Assembly (NCBI RefSeq): GCF_028768465.1
Contig: NZ_CP118225.1
Location: 6,553,001 to 6,617,000, forward strand
Direction: 5' to 3'
DNA: 64,000 nucleotides
Source: Rhodopirellula sp. P2
GTDB lineage: Bacteria > Planctomycetota > Planctomycetia > Pirellulales > Pirellulaceae
Part shown: piece by piece, positions 1 through 10,505 of the stretch
Layout of the letters: each line of letters begins with the position of its first letter
How positions within the stretch are numbered: position 1 is the first letter of the stretch
Position numbers and translations under genes: made by a program
The notes under the pieces: generated by a model
Seen by the model: the letters and a program-made list of their open reading frames with translations, nothing else
Told to the model about the DNA's origin: nothing
Database searches by the model: none

Positions 1-3000
1 GGGATTGGCGAGAATCGCGGTCTGTTGTTTCCCCTGCAAATAGGCGATCAGCGAACGCACTTCCAACGGATGGAATTGTTTCAATTGGTCGTCGGGCATC
101 ATTGACTTCTCACTCTCCCGACGAACCTCGACTTCCTCCTTCGGAATGACGATCAACGCATCCGAAGTTTGCAACGTGATGCTGTTGCGATCCTCCGCTT
201 GGACCAAACCGTTCACCACTCTGCCGTCATCGGTGAGAATGATCGTCGGCATGTACTCTTTGGCCATCACCGCACTGGGGTCGACAATGTTGCTGAGCAA
301 GTAATCGATGTTGGATCGGTTCGATCCAGTCAGATCAGGGCCCACTTTTTGACCGACGCCGTACAGCACGTGACACTTCATGCATGTCTTTGCAAAGATC
401 GCTCGGCCGAGTTCCGGATCCGCTGGTGGATGTGCTTCGGACGCGACCAGCGTTTTCATCTCTGCGATCAGTTTCAATTTGTCTCCCGCGGACTCGCGGA
501 CTGTCCCCCAAACACTCTCCAGCAACGAATTGATTTCCTCGTTCTTCAAGAACTGCAACTGGCGAACAAGATCCGCTGTCAAATCGGAACTGGCGACCTG
601 CTTGGCATCGATCGCCTTCAGCAACGCGATTCCCGATGACGCCCGTCCACAGAGAGTCCCCAGTGCCATGCGTCGCTCGCTGGGCGTGAAATCGGCGTAC
701 GCGTTCAACAACGCGGCGGCGACGGCAGGATCGCCATATTGGGCAAGTCCACGGATGGATGCCTCACGCAGCGGACCTTCGCTCGCCAGCAACGAAGACA
801 GGGTTGGCACCAATCCTGGGTCGCCAGCGTCGAGCAATGAACGCAGGGCAACCAGTCGAGCCTTGGCTTCGCCAGCGTTGTCCTCGATTTGCGAACGCAT
901 CGCAGCAAAGGCAGCGGAATCACCAAAGGTCACACCAAGCGCCGTGACTTGGAGACGCACGGCGGCATCATCGCTCGAAAGCAGCCCCGCCGAGACCGTT
1001 GCCCATTGCGGGGGTGCAACAACCTGCCGACGGCCTACAAGTGCAGAACGAATTGCGTTTAAAAACGTGAGTTGCATCTCGGGTGACTTCGCCTTGCCAA
1101 GTCCTTCGACCAAGACGGCCAAGGACGAATCCGCTCCGCCACTTCCGATGCGACGCAACATGAACTCGCGCAGCAGTGGGATGTTGTTACCGGCCGACAT
1201 CGCCAACGCGAGCGCTCGTCCAGTGTCTTCCTCCGCCAACGGCTCAGCGGCGTACCAGTACATCAACGGGAGATTGTGGTCATCGCGATCTTCTGCGTGC
1301 CCAGTGAGAGCGGTGAGCAGATCCCAACGCTGTTCCAGCGGCAGTTTTTGAGCAGCTGAGGCGAGATACAACCGAACGACTTGGGATTCGTCGGTGCGCG
1401 CAAGACTCACCAACCGAGCGAGCAGCTTCGAGTCTGCTTTTGTGTTCTCAAGTGCGAGCTGAATAGCCCAACCCCGAACATACGGACTGGCATCAGAAAG
1501 CATCGAGTGCAGGTTGCTCTGCGTGAAACTGCCCGTGACGTGCAACGCCCAAGCGGCTCGCAATCGACGGGTGTCGTGCTGGTTCTCGGCCAACACTTCA
1601 TTCAAGTAGGCCACCGCCGAACCGTCGATCGAACGCGAGGTCGCCCGTTCCTGCAAATTGCGTCGTGAATGACGGACGTACCAATCGTTTTCATCCAGCA
1701 CAAGCTGTGCGAGTTCAAGGTCGCTCATCGAGTCCAGCGCCGTGGGCGGAGTCGAAGTCTCTGACTTGCCATAGTTGATCTTGTAGATCCGCCCATTGGT
1801 TCGGTCGTGGATATCCGCTTCGCGTCGGTGGCAGGCTTGCATGTCGTACCAATCAATCATCCATGCGTTGCCATCGGGTCCATAACGGAAATTCAGAACC
1901 TGAGACGCTTGGTCGCCTGTCAGCAAGAAGTCCGGTCCGTGACTGCCCACAAAGCCGGAACCGTTCGGATGCAGCACATCCATGTTCAGACGCTGCCCGT
2001 GAATGTTGTTCATGAACAACTGGTTGTGATATTGCTGGGGCCACTTGCCGCCGAGATAGATCATCGCTCCGGCATGAGCATGGCCTCCACCGGCTGCATC
2101 CGATTTGCTGTTGCCACTGTGCGGCGTGGCCCCCAGGTAGTGCAAGTGATCGGCAATTGTGGGGATGTCACGGTAGGTGTATGGATTGAAGTGACGTCCA
2201 CCCTGCCTTTGATAGCGGGCCCCTTGAATGATGTGATACAGGTGCGGAATCACACAGGCGGTGATGAATGCCTGCCCATGATCGTCGAAATCGACTCCCC
2301 ACGGGTTGCTGGTTCCGTTTGCAAACACATCGAACTCGTGCCGCACCGGGTGGTAACGCCACACCGCGCAGTTCAGCGGTGTGCGTTCTGCAGCGGGTGT
2401 CCCTGGCTTGCCAACGTTTGAATGCGTGAACACGCCGTGGCAACCGTACAGCCAACCGTCCGGCCCCCACACAAACGTGTTGAGCGTCTCGTGTGTGTCC
2501 TGGTATCCAAAACCATCCAGCAAAATCTGCGGCGCTGAATCCGGCTTGTCGTCACCGTCGCGATCAGGAATGAACATCAAGTACGGAGCCGCTCCGACCC
2601 ACACGCCACCGAAGCCAACCTCCAGCCCGCTCACAAGATTCAATCCTTCCATGAACACTTTGCGGCTGTCCAGCGAACCGTCGCCATCCGTGTCTTCAAA
2701 AATCAAGATGCGGTCACGGCCCTGGTCACCCTTTGCCCGAATCGGATACTCGTACGCTTCCGCGATCCAAACGCGGCCGCGATCATCAATGGCCATCGCG
2801 ATGGGTTGCTGCACCTGAGGTTCAGCTGCCCCCACGGTGACGGAGAACCCTTTGGGTAACTTCATCGCATCAGCGGCTTGCTGGGCAGAAAGGCCAGCGT
2901 GTGGGTACTCATCTGCCGCCAGAGCAATCATCTGCGGCGTCACTTTCCCCGGCTTGGATGGGTGCAGGCGAAAATGGTCAAAATTCAGATGCCCCCAAGC

Positions 3001-5250
3001 TCCACGGTGCTCATCAACGATCCGAATCATGATTTCTTGACCGATGAGCGGACTCAAGTCGACGGTGATCCGCCGCATTGTTTCCTTCTTGGTCCCAAAG
3101 ATTTGATAGAACGCTTTGCCGGTGTCTTTTCTGACCAGCTCAACACGAGTCTTTTCGCCATCACCTCCGTTGGTGAGAAAAGTGGCGTATCGATGAGCCA
3201 CCACAAAAGGCGCGGACGTCAGCGAACCCGTTCTGTCGTCACCAAACTTTTCGAAGCCGCCAACCCAATATTCACCCTGATGGTTGCTCTTCATCCCCGC
3301 TCGACGACCAACCACCGTGTCCCCTTTGATCGGCTGACCTTCCCAGGCGTTTCCCTCTGCGGTCCAGTCGGCCAGCGTGCCGGTTTCAAAGTCGAGGTTC
3401 AACTCGCGTCCATCGATTGACTTCGGCTTGATTCCCACGGGAACCACGCCGATCGATTTCGTTTCCACCGCTTTTCCAGCCACAAAACTGCCATCGGATT
3501 GTTTGATCCGCAGGTAATCCAACGCGAACATGTATGCCTTCTTGGCCTTGGGATTCGCTCCCACCATTTGCACGTTCAACGCGTGTTGCTTTCCCTCCAC
3601 CGCGATCTTGGGAAACGACAGAACTCCCGTCGTCACCACGTTGCCGCTGTACAGATCGATCGGCGGACCAAGTGGTTTGTCATCCAGCGTCAGCTGCACG
3701 ATGCCATAGTCGCCAGCACATGTGAGCACGACATCGAGGTCGACAGTTCCGGTGAACTCTGGCAGCGGAAGCTTCAACGTGTCAGCCGGTTTGGCCCCCG
3801 TCCACCAAAGTTGCGTCTGGTTGCTCCACTGGTCCGCGCTGAAACCAGACATATCCTGAACCTTTGCCGATCCACCAGTCGTCTCGCCCAGCAGCGTCTC
3901 GCCCTCGATCGCGCCCAGCACCTGCCCCGTGTCGCTGTTGATCTTCGATTTCGGACCACGCAATGCCTCGGCACCTTCCACCCGCGGAAGCTTCGGGCCG
4001 GTGTAGACCTTTGGCTGCGCCGCCTTGAACTCCGCCTCACTGACCGACTTCGCCTGCTGAATCAAAACGTGAGCACCAAGCATTCCCCCGACAACGATGT
4101 CAGGACGTTGGTCTTGGTTGACGTCGACAATCGAGATCTGCCGACCGATGCCCGCCTCACCGTCAGCCTGGTACGGAATCCAATCCACACCGTCTGGTCC
4201 GCGTTTCAGTTTGAACCAATGAACCACCGCCCCGGCATCCCACTGAGGGCTTTGACGGTGATGCGACCAATAGGTCTTGCCGGTGACGATGTCTTTCAAA
4301 CCGTCACCGTCCAGGTCGGCCAAGGCCACCGAATGCAATTCGCTGAACGCGATGCCGTATTTGTTCTCGGAGGGATGTTCCCCCATGATCAAGTGATGCT
4401 TGAAGGTGGGCTCGTTCTTGTCGCTGCCTGGGATTTGTTCGTACCAAGCCAACCCAAAATCATGCGCTCGATGACCTGTGATGACGTCGTTGTCGCCGTC
4501 GCCGTCGACATCGTAGGCGTACATTTCCGCGCCGCCATAGCCCTCGCTGAAGGAAACCGGATGATGAAACCAACGAGATGTCAGCTGGTGCGTCAACGGT
4601 TGTTCGAACCACCCCTGGGAATGGATCAAATCCTGCCGACCATCTCCGTTGACGTCTCCGATCCCTAACCCGTGACCAAATTTCTTGGGTGCCACCTGTT
4701 CCGAAATCGGATGAAACTCCCACGCCTCAAAGGGATGGTCCCAATCAATGGTCGCAAAACCAAAGAACCCGTCTCGGGTGCAGACCAGCTCCGGTTTCTC
4801 ATCGCCCACGATGTCAATCCATTGCGGCGACTCATTGGAAACCCAATCAAACACCGGATGCTTCGCCCAGTGCTTGTCGAAACCATCCTTCCCAGGGTTT
4901 TCGTAGACGTAGGCGGGAGTCCCGGGGAATCCCACGACGAAGACATCGTTGAGTCCGTCGCCGTTGAAGTCATGCAGCCAACTGAAGAAGTTGTCCGCGT
5001 AGCGATCCATGTTCTGCGGAACTGGTTGATAGATTTCGTGCTTTGCGGTGAACGCAGGCCCTTCAAACCAATGCGGGCCATAGACCACGTCCAACTCGCC
5101 ATCGCCGTTGATGTCAGCCGCATCGGCACCTTCGGAGAAATACGTGTTCGTCAATTGCTGTCGTTCAAACGAGTGAACGGTGTGCTCCTCGGCTTCGGCC
5201 AACACGGACACCATGATGCCGACCAACAAGAGAATTCGAGACGCAATCAT
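1..5250 (-). CDS. FG-GAP / PVC-type haem-binding propeller / HEAT / cytochrome c protein (3' end outside window)
   Basis: The frame is open from an ATG at 5250 to the left edge (1750 codons). A hydrophobic signal-like start (MIASRILLLVGIMVSVLAEA) implies export. Residues about 35-430 hold FG-GAP-like repeats with calcium-loop motifs such as DINGDGELD, DFNGDG and DVDGDGDND. About 450-760 hold beta-sandwich segments, including one beginning DFETGTLADW. From about 785 comes a planctomycete PVC-type haem-binding (membrane-bound dehydrogenase) propeller: MKLPKGFSV, then GRVWIAEAYEYP and WGPDGWLYG. A helical HEAT-like part follows, and a class I cytochrome haem motif CMKCH lies at 384-370. The edge reads SLIAYLQG, typical of the end of a cytochrome c domain, so little is missing. 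It is probably an extracytoplasmic redox or sugar-oxidising protein; the substrate is unknown. The FG-GAP plus PVC-propeller fusion is longer than the similar protein at 13231-16287. Confidence 0.88.
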   Translation of the reverse strand, partial: MIASRILLLVGIMVSVLAEAEEHTVHSFERQQLTNTYFSEGADAADINGDGELDVVYGPHWFEGPAFTAKHEIYQPVPQNMDRYADNFFSWLHDFNGDGLNDVFVVGFPGTPAYVYENPGKDGFDKHWAKHPVFDWVSNESPQWIDIVGDEKPELVCTRDGFFGFATIDWDHPFEAWEFHPISEQVAPKKFGHGLGIGDVNGDGRQDLIHSQGWFEQPLTHQLTSRWFHHPVSFSEGYGGAEMYAYDVDGDGDNDVITGHRAHDFGLAWYEQIPGSDKNEPTFKHHLIMGEHPSENKYGIAFSELHSVALADLDGDGLKDIVTGKTYWSHHRQSPQWDAGAVVHWFKLKRGPDGVDWIPYQADGEAGIGRQISIVDVNQDQRPDIVVGGMLGAHVLIQQAKSVSEAEFKAAQPKVYTGPKLPRVEGAEALRGPKSKINSDTGQVLGAIEGETLLGETTGGSAKVQDMSGFSADQWSNQTQLWWTGAKPADTLKLPLPEFTGTVDLDVVLTCAGDYGIVQLTLDDKPLGPPIDLYSGNVVTTGVLSFPKIAVEGKQHALNVQMVGANPKAKKAYMFALDYLRIKQSDGSFVAGKAVETKSIGVVPVGIKPKSIDGRELNLDFETGTLADWTAEGNAWEGQPIKGDTVVGRRAGMKSNHQGEYWVGGFEKFGDDRTGSLTSAPFVVAHRYATFLTNGGDGEKTRVELVRKDTGKAFYQIFGTKKETMRRITVDLSPLIGQEIMIRIVDEHRGAWGHLNFDHFRLHPSKPGKVTPQMIALAADEYPHAGLSAQQAADAMKLPKGFSVTVGAAEPQVQQPIAMAIDDRGRVWIAEAYEYPIRAKGDQGRDRILIFEDTDGDGSLDSRKVFMEGLNLVSGLEVGFGGVWVGAAPYLMFIPDRDGDDKPDSAPQILLDGFGYQDTHETLNTFVWGPDGWLYGCHGVFTHSNVGKPGTPAAERTPLNCAVWRYHPVRHEFDVFANGTSNPWGVDFDDHGQAFITACVIPHLYHIIQGARYQRQGGRHFNPYTYRDIPTIADHLHYLGATPHSGNSKSDAAGGGHAHAGAMIYLGGKWPQQYHNQLFMNNIHGQRLNMDVLHPNGSGFVGSHGPDFLLTGDQASQVLNFRYGPDGNAWMIDWYDMQACHRREADIHDRTNGRIYKINYGKSETSTPPTALDSMSDLELAQLVLDENDWYVRHSRRNLQERATSRSIDGSAVAYLNEVLAENQHDTRRLRAAWALHVTGSFTQSNLHSMLSDASPYVRGWAIQLALENTKADSKLLARLVSLARTDESQVVRLYLASAAQKLPLEQRWDLLTALTGHAEDRDDHNLPLMYWYAAEPLAEEDTGRALALAMSAGNNIPLLREFMLRRIGSGGADSSLAVLVEGLGKAKSPEMQLTFLNAIRSALVGRRQVVAPPQWATVSAGLLSSDDAAVRLQVTALGVTFGDSAAFAAMRSQIEDNAGEAKARLVALRSLLDAGDPGLVPTLSSLLASEGPLREASIRGLAQYGDPAVAAALLNAYADFTPSERRMALGTLCGRASSGIALLKAIDAKQVASSDLTADLVRQLQFLKNEEINSLLESVWGTVRESAGDKLKLIAEMKTLVASEAHPPADPELGRAIFAKTCMKCHVLYGVGQKVGPDLTGSNRSNIDYLLSNIVDPSAVMAKEYMPTIILTDDGRVVNGLVQAEDRNSITLQTSDALIVIPKEEVEVRRESEKSMMPDDQLKQFHPLEVRSLIAYLQGKQQTAILANP

Positions 5251-5759
5251 TTTGAGAGACTCAGAAGGGAAGGTTGTCATGCACATCGACGTTGTGCTGA
5301 CGGCGGGACGAAGCCCGTGCTGAATTCAACGACTCAATGAGCCGCATTCTGGATCCGCAATGGACTTCAAAAACGTTCGGGGACCACTTCGGCATCTCAA
5401 ACATGTCACCGACATGGTTCCTTACGATCGCCATATGATCGCATAAAACCTACCGTGCTGCTGAACTGAAATCATTGAACCGTGGATGCCCCCAAAACTC
5501 CTTCCATCCAACAACAGAAACGCCGGTCCGGGCAGGCTTGTGGCAGCGGCGATTGCAGCACGCGTGAAATCTCACACTTTACCCGTGATCATGCGAGAAA
5601 GACTCCAATGCAGTGCATTGCCTGTTGATGAGCCCTCCTCGTTTGCTCCGCCATGACGCCGCAACTTCGTTATAGTAGGCCTTGTCACATTCAGAGTGAC
5701 GTTGTTCGGGGGGAAACTTCGGAGCATCCACAGGGCCCCTTCGACTGCTCAACGCGGCC
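5251..5759. other. Divergent intergenic region
   Basis: About 510 bp separate two divergently transcribed genes, so it should hold both promoters. An AT-rich TTATAGT lies about 90 bp before the DUF1501 start and could be a -10 box, but no good -35 at proper spacing was found. No RNA gene or convincing ORF is seen. Confidence 0.5.
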
Positions 5760-7169
5760 ATGCAAATGCAACCCACGCATCCGTCCCCGACACAATCGCG
5801 ACGCAACTTCCTCGCCAACGCGGGTGGCGGAATGGGAATGCTCGCCTACGCCTCGCTTGCACAAGCCAATGCGGGTGCGGATGTACATCCACCGCATTTC
5901 CCGCCGCGTGCCAAGCGAGTGATCTGGCTTTTCATGCACGGCGGCCCCAGTCACGTGGATCTGTTGGACCCCAAACCCGTGCTGACCAAGTACAGTGGCC
6001 AGACGTTGCCGGAAAGTTTTGGCAACGTGATGACGCGTCGCAACGTCAAGAAGAATCCTCTGCTGGCTCCCATTCGAAGCTTTCGTCCGCGAGGCCAGTC
6101 GGGATTGGAAATCAGCGATTTCCTTCCGAACATCGCAGAACACGCCGACGACCTCTGTGTGATTCGTTCCATGCATGGCGACAGCGTGAACCATCCGCAG
6201 TCCGTCTATCAAATGAACACGGGCAGCACCCTGATGGGCAGTCCCAGCGTGGGCAGTTGGGTTGCCTATGGATTGGGTTCAGAAAACCAGAACATGCCCG
6301 CCTTTGTCGTGTTGCCCGATCCTGGCGGAGGCCTGAAGGGTGGACCACCGGCATGGGGAAACGGCTATCTGCCCGCCTCCTATCAGGGTGTCACCATGCG
6401 CCCTGGAGCTTCGCCGATCCTTGATTTGCAACCACAACCGGGTGTCTCTGCACAACAGCAACAGCATGACCTTTCGCTGATTCATCAGCTGAACCGAAGG
6501 CACCTGGAACAACGGGATTCGGACGATCGCCTGACCGCACGCGTGAAAGCCTATGAGTTGGCGTTTCGGATGCAATCCGAAGCACCGGAGCTGGTCGACA
6601 TTCAAAAAGAGACCCTGCAAACCAAACAGATGTACGGCATCGACCAAACAGAAACACGTGAATTTGGCGAGCGATGCTTGCTGGCCCGCCGGATGCTCGA
6701 AAGCGGCGTGCGGTTTGTCCAGTTGTATTCCGGCGACACCAATGGCTGGGACGCCCATGCGAACGTCGAAAAGAATCACACCGAGTATTGTCGGCGCACC
6801 GACAAACCGGTCGCCGGTCTTCTGCAAGATCTCAAGCAACGGGGGTTGCTGGATGACACGTTGGTGATCTGGGGCGGCGAATTCGGGCGGATGCCCATGA
6901 GCGAACAGGGTCTGGGTCGCGATCACAACCCTTGGGGCTACAGCGTCTGGCTCGCAGGTGCCGGCATTCGCGGCGGCCGGGCGTTCGGGGCAACGGACGA
7001 AATCGGACTGCGAGCGGTCACGGACAAAGTCTCTGTCAATGATTTTCACGCGACCCTGCTGCAACTGCTGGGAATGAATCACTACGACCTGACGTACTTC
7101 CACAATGGGCTGGACAAACGTTTGACCGGTCCCGATGAAGCGGAAGCCGTCGAAGGGATCCTGCTTTGA
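5760..7169 (+). CDS. DUF1501 family protein with Tat signal
   Basis: The 469-residue product begins with a twin-arginine signal (SRRNFLANAGGG, then an Ala-rich stretch), so it is exported folded. The body is DUF1501, a sulfatase/alkaline-phosphatase-superfamily relative abundant in planctomycetes: FMHGGPSHVDLLDPKP near residue 60, a long central part, VIWGGEFGRMP and a late GRDHNPWGYSVWLAG metal-site-like motif. The exact reaction is unknown. Its stop overlaps the start of the downstream DUF1549/DUF1553 gene by one base (TGATG), so the two are translationally coupled. This pairing is a planctomycete hallmark, with DUF1501 partnering a cytochrome-like surface protein. The start follows the Tat signal; no strong Shine-Dalgarno is visible. 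Confidence 0.92.
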   Translation: MQMQPTHPSPTQSRRNFLANAGGGMGMLAYASLAQANAGADVHPPHFPPRAKRVIWLFMHGGPSHVDLLDPKPVLTKYSGQTLPESFGNVMTRRNVKKNPLLAPIRSFRPRGQSGLEISDFLPNIAEHADDLCVIRSMHGDSVNHPQSVYQMNTGSTLMGSPSVGSWVAYGLGSENQNMPAFVVLPDPGGGLKGGPPAWGNGYLPASYQGVTMRPGASPILDLQPQPGVSAQQQQHDLSLIHQLNRRHLEQRDSDDRLTARVKAYELAFRMQSEAPELVDIQKETLQTKQMYGIDQTETREFGERCLLARRMLESGVRFVQLYSGDTNGWDAHANVEKNHTEYCRRTDKPVAGLLQDLKQRGLLDDTLVIWGGEFGRMPMSEQGLGRDHNPWGYSVWLAGAGIRGGRAFGATDEIGLRAVTDKVSVNDFHATLLQLLGMNHYDLTYFHNGLDKRLTGPDEAEAVEGILL

Positions 7170-9103
7170 TGCGTGCACAACAACGAACGTCGTGGCCGAT
7201 TTCAAACGCAGCTTGCCTGCCTCTGTTGACGATTCTGTGCCCCTTTGTGATCGGCACGTTGATCACCATGCGTTGCACCACCGCCGACGAAGATGCCGCT
7301 GACTACGTCGAGCTGCCAATCGACGACTACGATCGCGATCACTGGGCGTTTCTACCACTCGAAACCGTGGAGGTGCCGCAGCCTCCCAACACGGGATGGC
7401 GTCGCAATCCAATCGACGACTTCATCCAATTCGAACTGAGCCAACGCGGCCTGCAACCACAACCTCCCGCTTCACGTCAAACGCTGATTCGGCGATTGAG
7501 CTTTGACCTGACCGGGTTGCCGCCGACACCATCGCAAATCGCTGCATTTGAATCCGACGCCAGTGAAGACGCCTACGAACGGCTTGTCGATCGCTTGCTC
7601 GACTCGCCGCGATACGGCGAACGTTGGGCACAGCACTGGCTCGACTTGGCTCGGTTTGCAGAGACGGACGGGTTCGAGCATGACAAGCTCCGACCGGATG
7701 CTTGGAAGTATCGCGATTGGGTCATCGCGGCTCTCAACGAAGACCTGCCTTATGACGAGTTCATTCGACGCCAGATCGCTGGCGATGAAATGCATCCGAA
7801 TGACAAGTCCGCTTTGACGGCGACGCGGTTTTGCCTGTCGGGACCTGACATGCCGGACATCAATCTGACCGACGAGCGTCGACACACGGTCTTGAACGAA
7901 TTGACATCGACCATCGGCGAAGTCTTCCTCGGCTTGCAAGTCGGCTGTGCCCAGTGTCATGACCACAAGTACGACCCGATCAGCCAAGCGGACTTCTATC
8001 GCTTGCGAGCCATCTTTGAACCATCGGTTCCACTTCAAAAGAACCACTCACTCTCCACTCTGAAAGAATCGTTCCCATCGGAGCGTCCAAGCCATCTGAT
8101 GCTGCGTGGGGACTTCCGCAGTCCTGGGCCCGAACTGAAACCCGGTGTCATTCGGGTCGTTTCGTCGACGACCAATGCCTTCTCCCCAAGGCAATCCGAA
8201 AGATCAGCCGGACTTCGAACGGCCCTGGCTGATTGGTTGGTCGCGGCCGAGAATCCAATGACAGCGAGAGTCATGGTCAACCGCGTTTGGCAACATCATT
8301 TTGGTGCTGGACTATCCAGTACGCCCAGCGATTTCGGTGTGATGGGATCCGAGCCCAGCCATCCCGAGTTGCTGGATTGGCTTGCGTTGTCATTCGTCCA
8401 GACGGGCTGGAGCCTGAAGTCGCTGCATCGGATGATCGTCACGTCGGCCACCTATCGTCAACGAAGCCGACTCGCGGACGACGCGACCGAATCCGAAACG
8501 CTTGCCTGGGGCGAAGCACAAAAGGCAGACCCGCAGGCTCAGTTGCTGTCCCGCTACCCACGTTGGCGACTCGAGGGCGAAGCGATTCGGGATGCGATGC
8601 TGGTGGCGTCGGGGCAAATCAACTGGAAGTCCGGTGGCCCGGGTGTCCGTCCGCCGCTGCCCCAAGAACTGGTCGGTACCTTGCTCAAGAACCAATGGGA
8701 CGTCACGCAGGATCGGTCCGAGCACAATCGACGCAGCATCTACGTCTTCGCTCGCCGAAACCTGCGATACCCGATCTTTGAAGTTTTCGATCGCCCCAGT
8801 GCGAACACCAGCTGTTCCCGTCGGGACATTTCAACCACGGCCCCTCAGTCGCTGCATCTACTCAACTCCGAGTTCTCCCTGAACCTGGCACGATCAATGG
8901 CCTCGTCGATCGCGAACGAGCATCCCACCGAAGCACGACGCATCCAGGCCACATTCCAACGCGTGCTCGGACGATCACCGACCCCAGAAGAACAACTCGA
9001 AGTCCAGGACTTCCTGAGTGCCAGCACCTCGGCCGAGGCAGAGAAGCAAACTCACCTATGCTTGGCGTTGTTCAACTGCAACGAGTTCATCACCGTCGAT
9101 TGA
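7169..9103 (+). CDS. DUF1549/DUF1553 (PSCyt2/PSD1) protein without N-terminal cytochrome domain
   Basis: A protein of about 644 residues. DUF1549 (PSCyt2) occupies roughly residues 75-290, with the typical LIRRLSFDLTGLPPTP, RYGERWAQHWLDLARFAETDG and a CxxCH-like CAQCHDHKYDPI near residue 261. DUF1553 (PSD1) fills the second half (WQHHFGAGLSSTPSDFG, LHRMIVTSATYRQ, RRSIYVFARRN, APQSLHLLNS). Many paralogues carry an extra N-terminal cytochrome c domain and run near 1000 residues; this one lacks it. It probably acts outside the cytoplasm together with the coupled DUF1501 protein. An in-frame TTG sits one codon upstream, but the ATG forming TGATG with the DUF1501 stop is the natural start. Biochemical function is not established. 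Confidence 0.9.
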   Translation: MRAQQRTSWPISNAACLPLLTILCPFVIGTLITMRCTTADEDAADYVELPIDDYDRDHWAFLPLETVEVPQPPNTGWRRNPIDDFIQFELSQRGLQPQPPASRQTLIRRLSFDLTGLPPTPSQIAAFESDASEDAYERLVDRLLDSPRYGERWAQHWLDLARFAETDGFEHDKLRPDAWKYRDWVIAALNEDLPYDEFIRRQIAGDEMHPNDKSALTATRFCLSGPDMPDINLTDERRHTVLNELTSTIGEVFLGLQVGCAQCHDHKYDPISQADFYRLRAIFEPSVPLQKNHSLSTLKESFPSERPSHLMLRGDFRSPGPELKPGVIRVVSSTTNAFSPRQSERSAGLRTALADWLVAAENPMTARVMVNRVWQHHFGAGLSSTPSDFGVMGSEPSHPELLDWLALSFVQTGWSLKSLHRMIVTSATYRQRSRLADDATESETLAWGEAQKADPQAQLLSRYPRWRLEGEAIRDAMLVASGQINWKSGGPGVRPPLPQELVGTLLKNQWDVTQDRSEHNRRSIYVFARRNLRYPIFEVFDRPSANTSCSRRDISTTAPQSLHLLNSEFSLNLARSMASSIANEHPTEARRIQATFQRVLGRSPTPEEQLEVQDFLSASTSAEAEKQTHLCLALFNCNEFITVD

Positions 9104-9225
9104 TCGGTTTCCTTCTCGGACGCGTCGCCAAGCAACCGTCGCCTCGGTTTCTTTGGCTCCCACACTCGCCTGCTTACCTGCATCCACGGCCAACTCGAAG
9201 AGTCGCGGTGGCTGCCCCGTTTGGC

Positions 9226-10461
9226 TCAATCGCTCGGTGCGTCCGTCGCTTTCATCGAGTCGATGTCATCAAATACCTGGTCGAGTTCCGGTTTGAAAAG
9301 ATCGCCAATGAGCAGGTCGGTCACGCTGCCTTCGTGCTGGGGAAAACGGCGAATGAACTCTCCAAAGCTGAACCCGTCGTAGTACTCACAGACCAATCGG
9401 CGCATCCGATTCATTCCCTCGACAAACCCCGCCTCCCACTTTCCGATCTGTGCTCGAGAGGTATCGCCATTTCGCAATCCCTCAACGATCGCATCGGCAG
9501 CCTGCTCTCCCGACTTCAACGCCAACATCACACCCGATGAATAAAGCGGATCGAGAAATCCAAACGCATCGCCGACCAGCACCCAACCGTCGCCCGCAGC
9601 TTGACTTGCCCGGTAGGTGTAATCTTTCGTTGCTTTCACAGGGGCAACCTGCTCTGCCTTGGAAATCCGCTCTTTGACTGTGAGGCATTTTTCCAGTTCC
9701 TCGGCATAGGTCGCTTCGTTTCCCGCACGCCCTTTGAACAGGTAGTCAAAGTCCGCCACCACACCGACGCTGACCAAGTCATCGTCCATCGGGATGTACC
9801 AAAACCACCCCTGCTTGTCTCGCAGGCTTAGAACAACAGTGGCTCCCTCGTCTTTACCTTGATCTCGATAGGCGCCTTTGAAGTACGTCCAAATTGCTCC
9901 CTTGTTCAGTTCGGCGTCGGGGACCCGAAGTTTAAACTTGTTGATGAGCATGGAACTTTGCCCGCTGGCATCCACAACCACATCGGCGCGAACTTCTGTT
10001 TGCTTCCCCGTCTCATCCACCACCCGAACGCCAACCGCCCGGTCGCCCTCGAAAAGCACATCCAGCACCCGCATCCCTTCGTAAACGCTGACACCTTGGT
10101 CTGCCGCATTCTTCAGCATCATCATGTCAAATTCGCTCCGGCGAATCTGCCAAGTCTGCGAGCATTCGTGCGGCTTGTTGTCGTGGAAGTAAAAGGGAGC
10201 GGAATGTTTGCCCGAAGGACTCACGAATTGAACGCTGTACTTCTTGATGAATTGACTCGACTTCATCTTGTCGAGCATCCCCAATCGCTCCAGCACCCAA
10301 TAGGTTTCAGGAATCAGTGACTCACCAATGTGATAGCGAGGGAAGCGTTCACGCTCGAACAATTCAACTCGATAACCTTGCTGGGCAATCAAGGTGGAAA
10401 CGGTCGCTCCGGCGGGACCGCCGCCAATCACGACCACCTGAGCAGATTGTTGACCTGACAT
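9226..10461 (-). CDS. FAD-dependent oxidoreductase, flavin halogenase-like
   Basis: A 411-residue flavoprotein of the tryptophan-halogenase/geranylgeranyl-reductase group. It has an N-terminal dinucleotide fold (VVIGGGPAGATVS), a second FAD motif (GDAFGFLDPLYSSGV) and, near residue 210, WFWYIP. That matches the WxWxIP signature of flavin-dependent halogenases. A lysine pair in FIKKYSVQF lies where phenolic halogenases keep their catalytic Lys. It lies 44 bp downstream of the marR-type gene on the same strand, so the two probably form an operon. Halogenation of a phenolic compound is possible, but a plain oxidase or reductase of the same fold cannot be excluded. No reductase partner is nearby. 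It converges with the DUF1549/1553 gene. Confidence 0.85.
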   Translation of the reverse strand: MSGQQSAQVVVIGGGPAGATVSTLIAQQGYRVELFERERFPRYHIGESLIPETYWVLERLGMLDKMKSSQFIKKYSVQFVSPSGKHSAPFYFHDNKPHECSQTWQIRRSEFDMMMLKNAADQGVSVYEGMRVLDVLFEGDRAVGVRVVDETGKQTEVRADVVVDASGQSSMLINKFKLRVPDAELNKGAIWTYFKGAYRDQGKDEGATVVLSLRDKQGWFWYIPMDDDLVSVGVVADFDYLFKGRAGNEATYAEELEKCLTVKERISKAEQVAPVKATKDYTYRASQAAGDGWVLVGDAFGFLDPLYSSGVMLALKSGEQAADAIVEGLRNGDTSRAQIGKWEAGFVEGMNRMRRLVCEYYDGFSFGEFIRRFPQHEGSVTDLLIGDLFKPELDQVFDDIDSMKATDAPSD

Positions 10462-10505
10462 ACGGAAACACTTTCTTGGATGGACGATTGACGAACGCTA
10501 CCCTG

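Noticed and set aside
380-1351. 323-codon forward ORF and many similar ones inside 1-5250
   Set aside because: They lie opposite a continuous reverse-strand frame with clear domains and a CxxCH motif; their own products show no domain.
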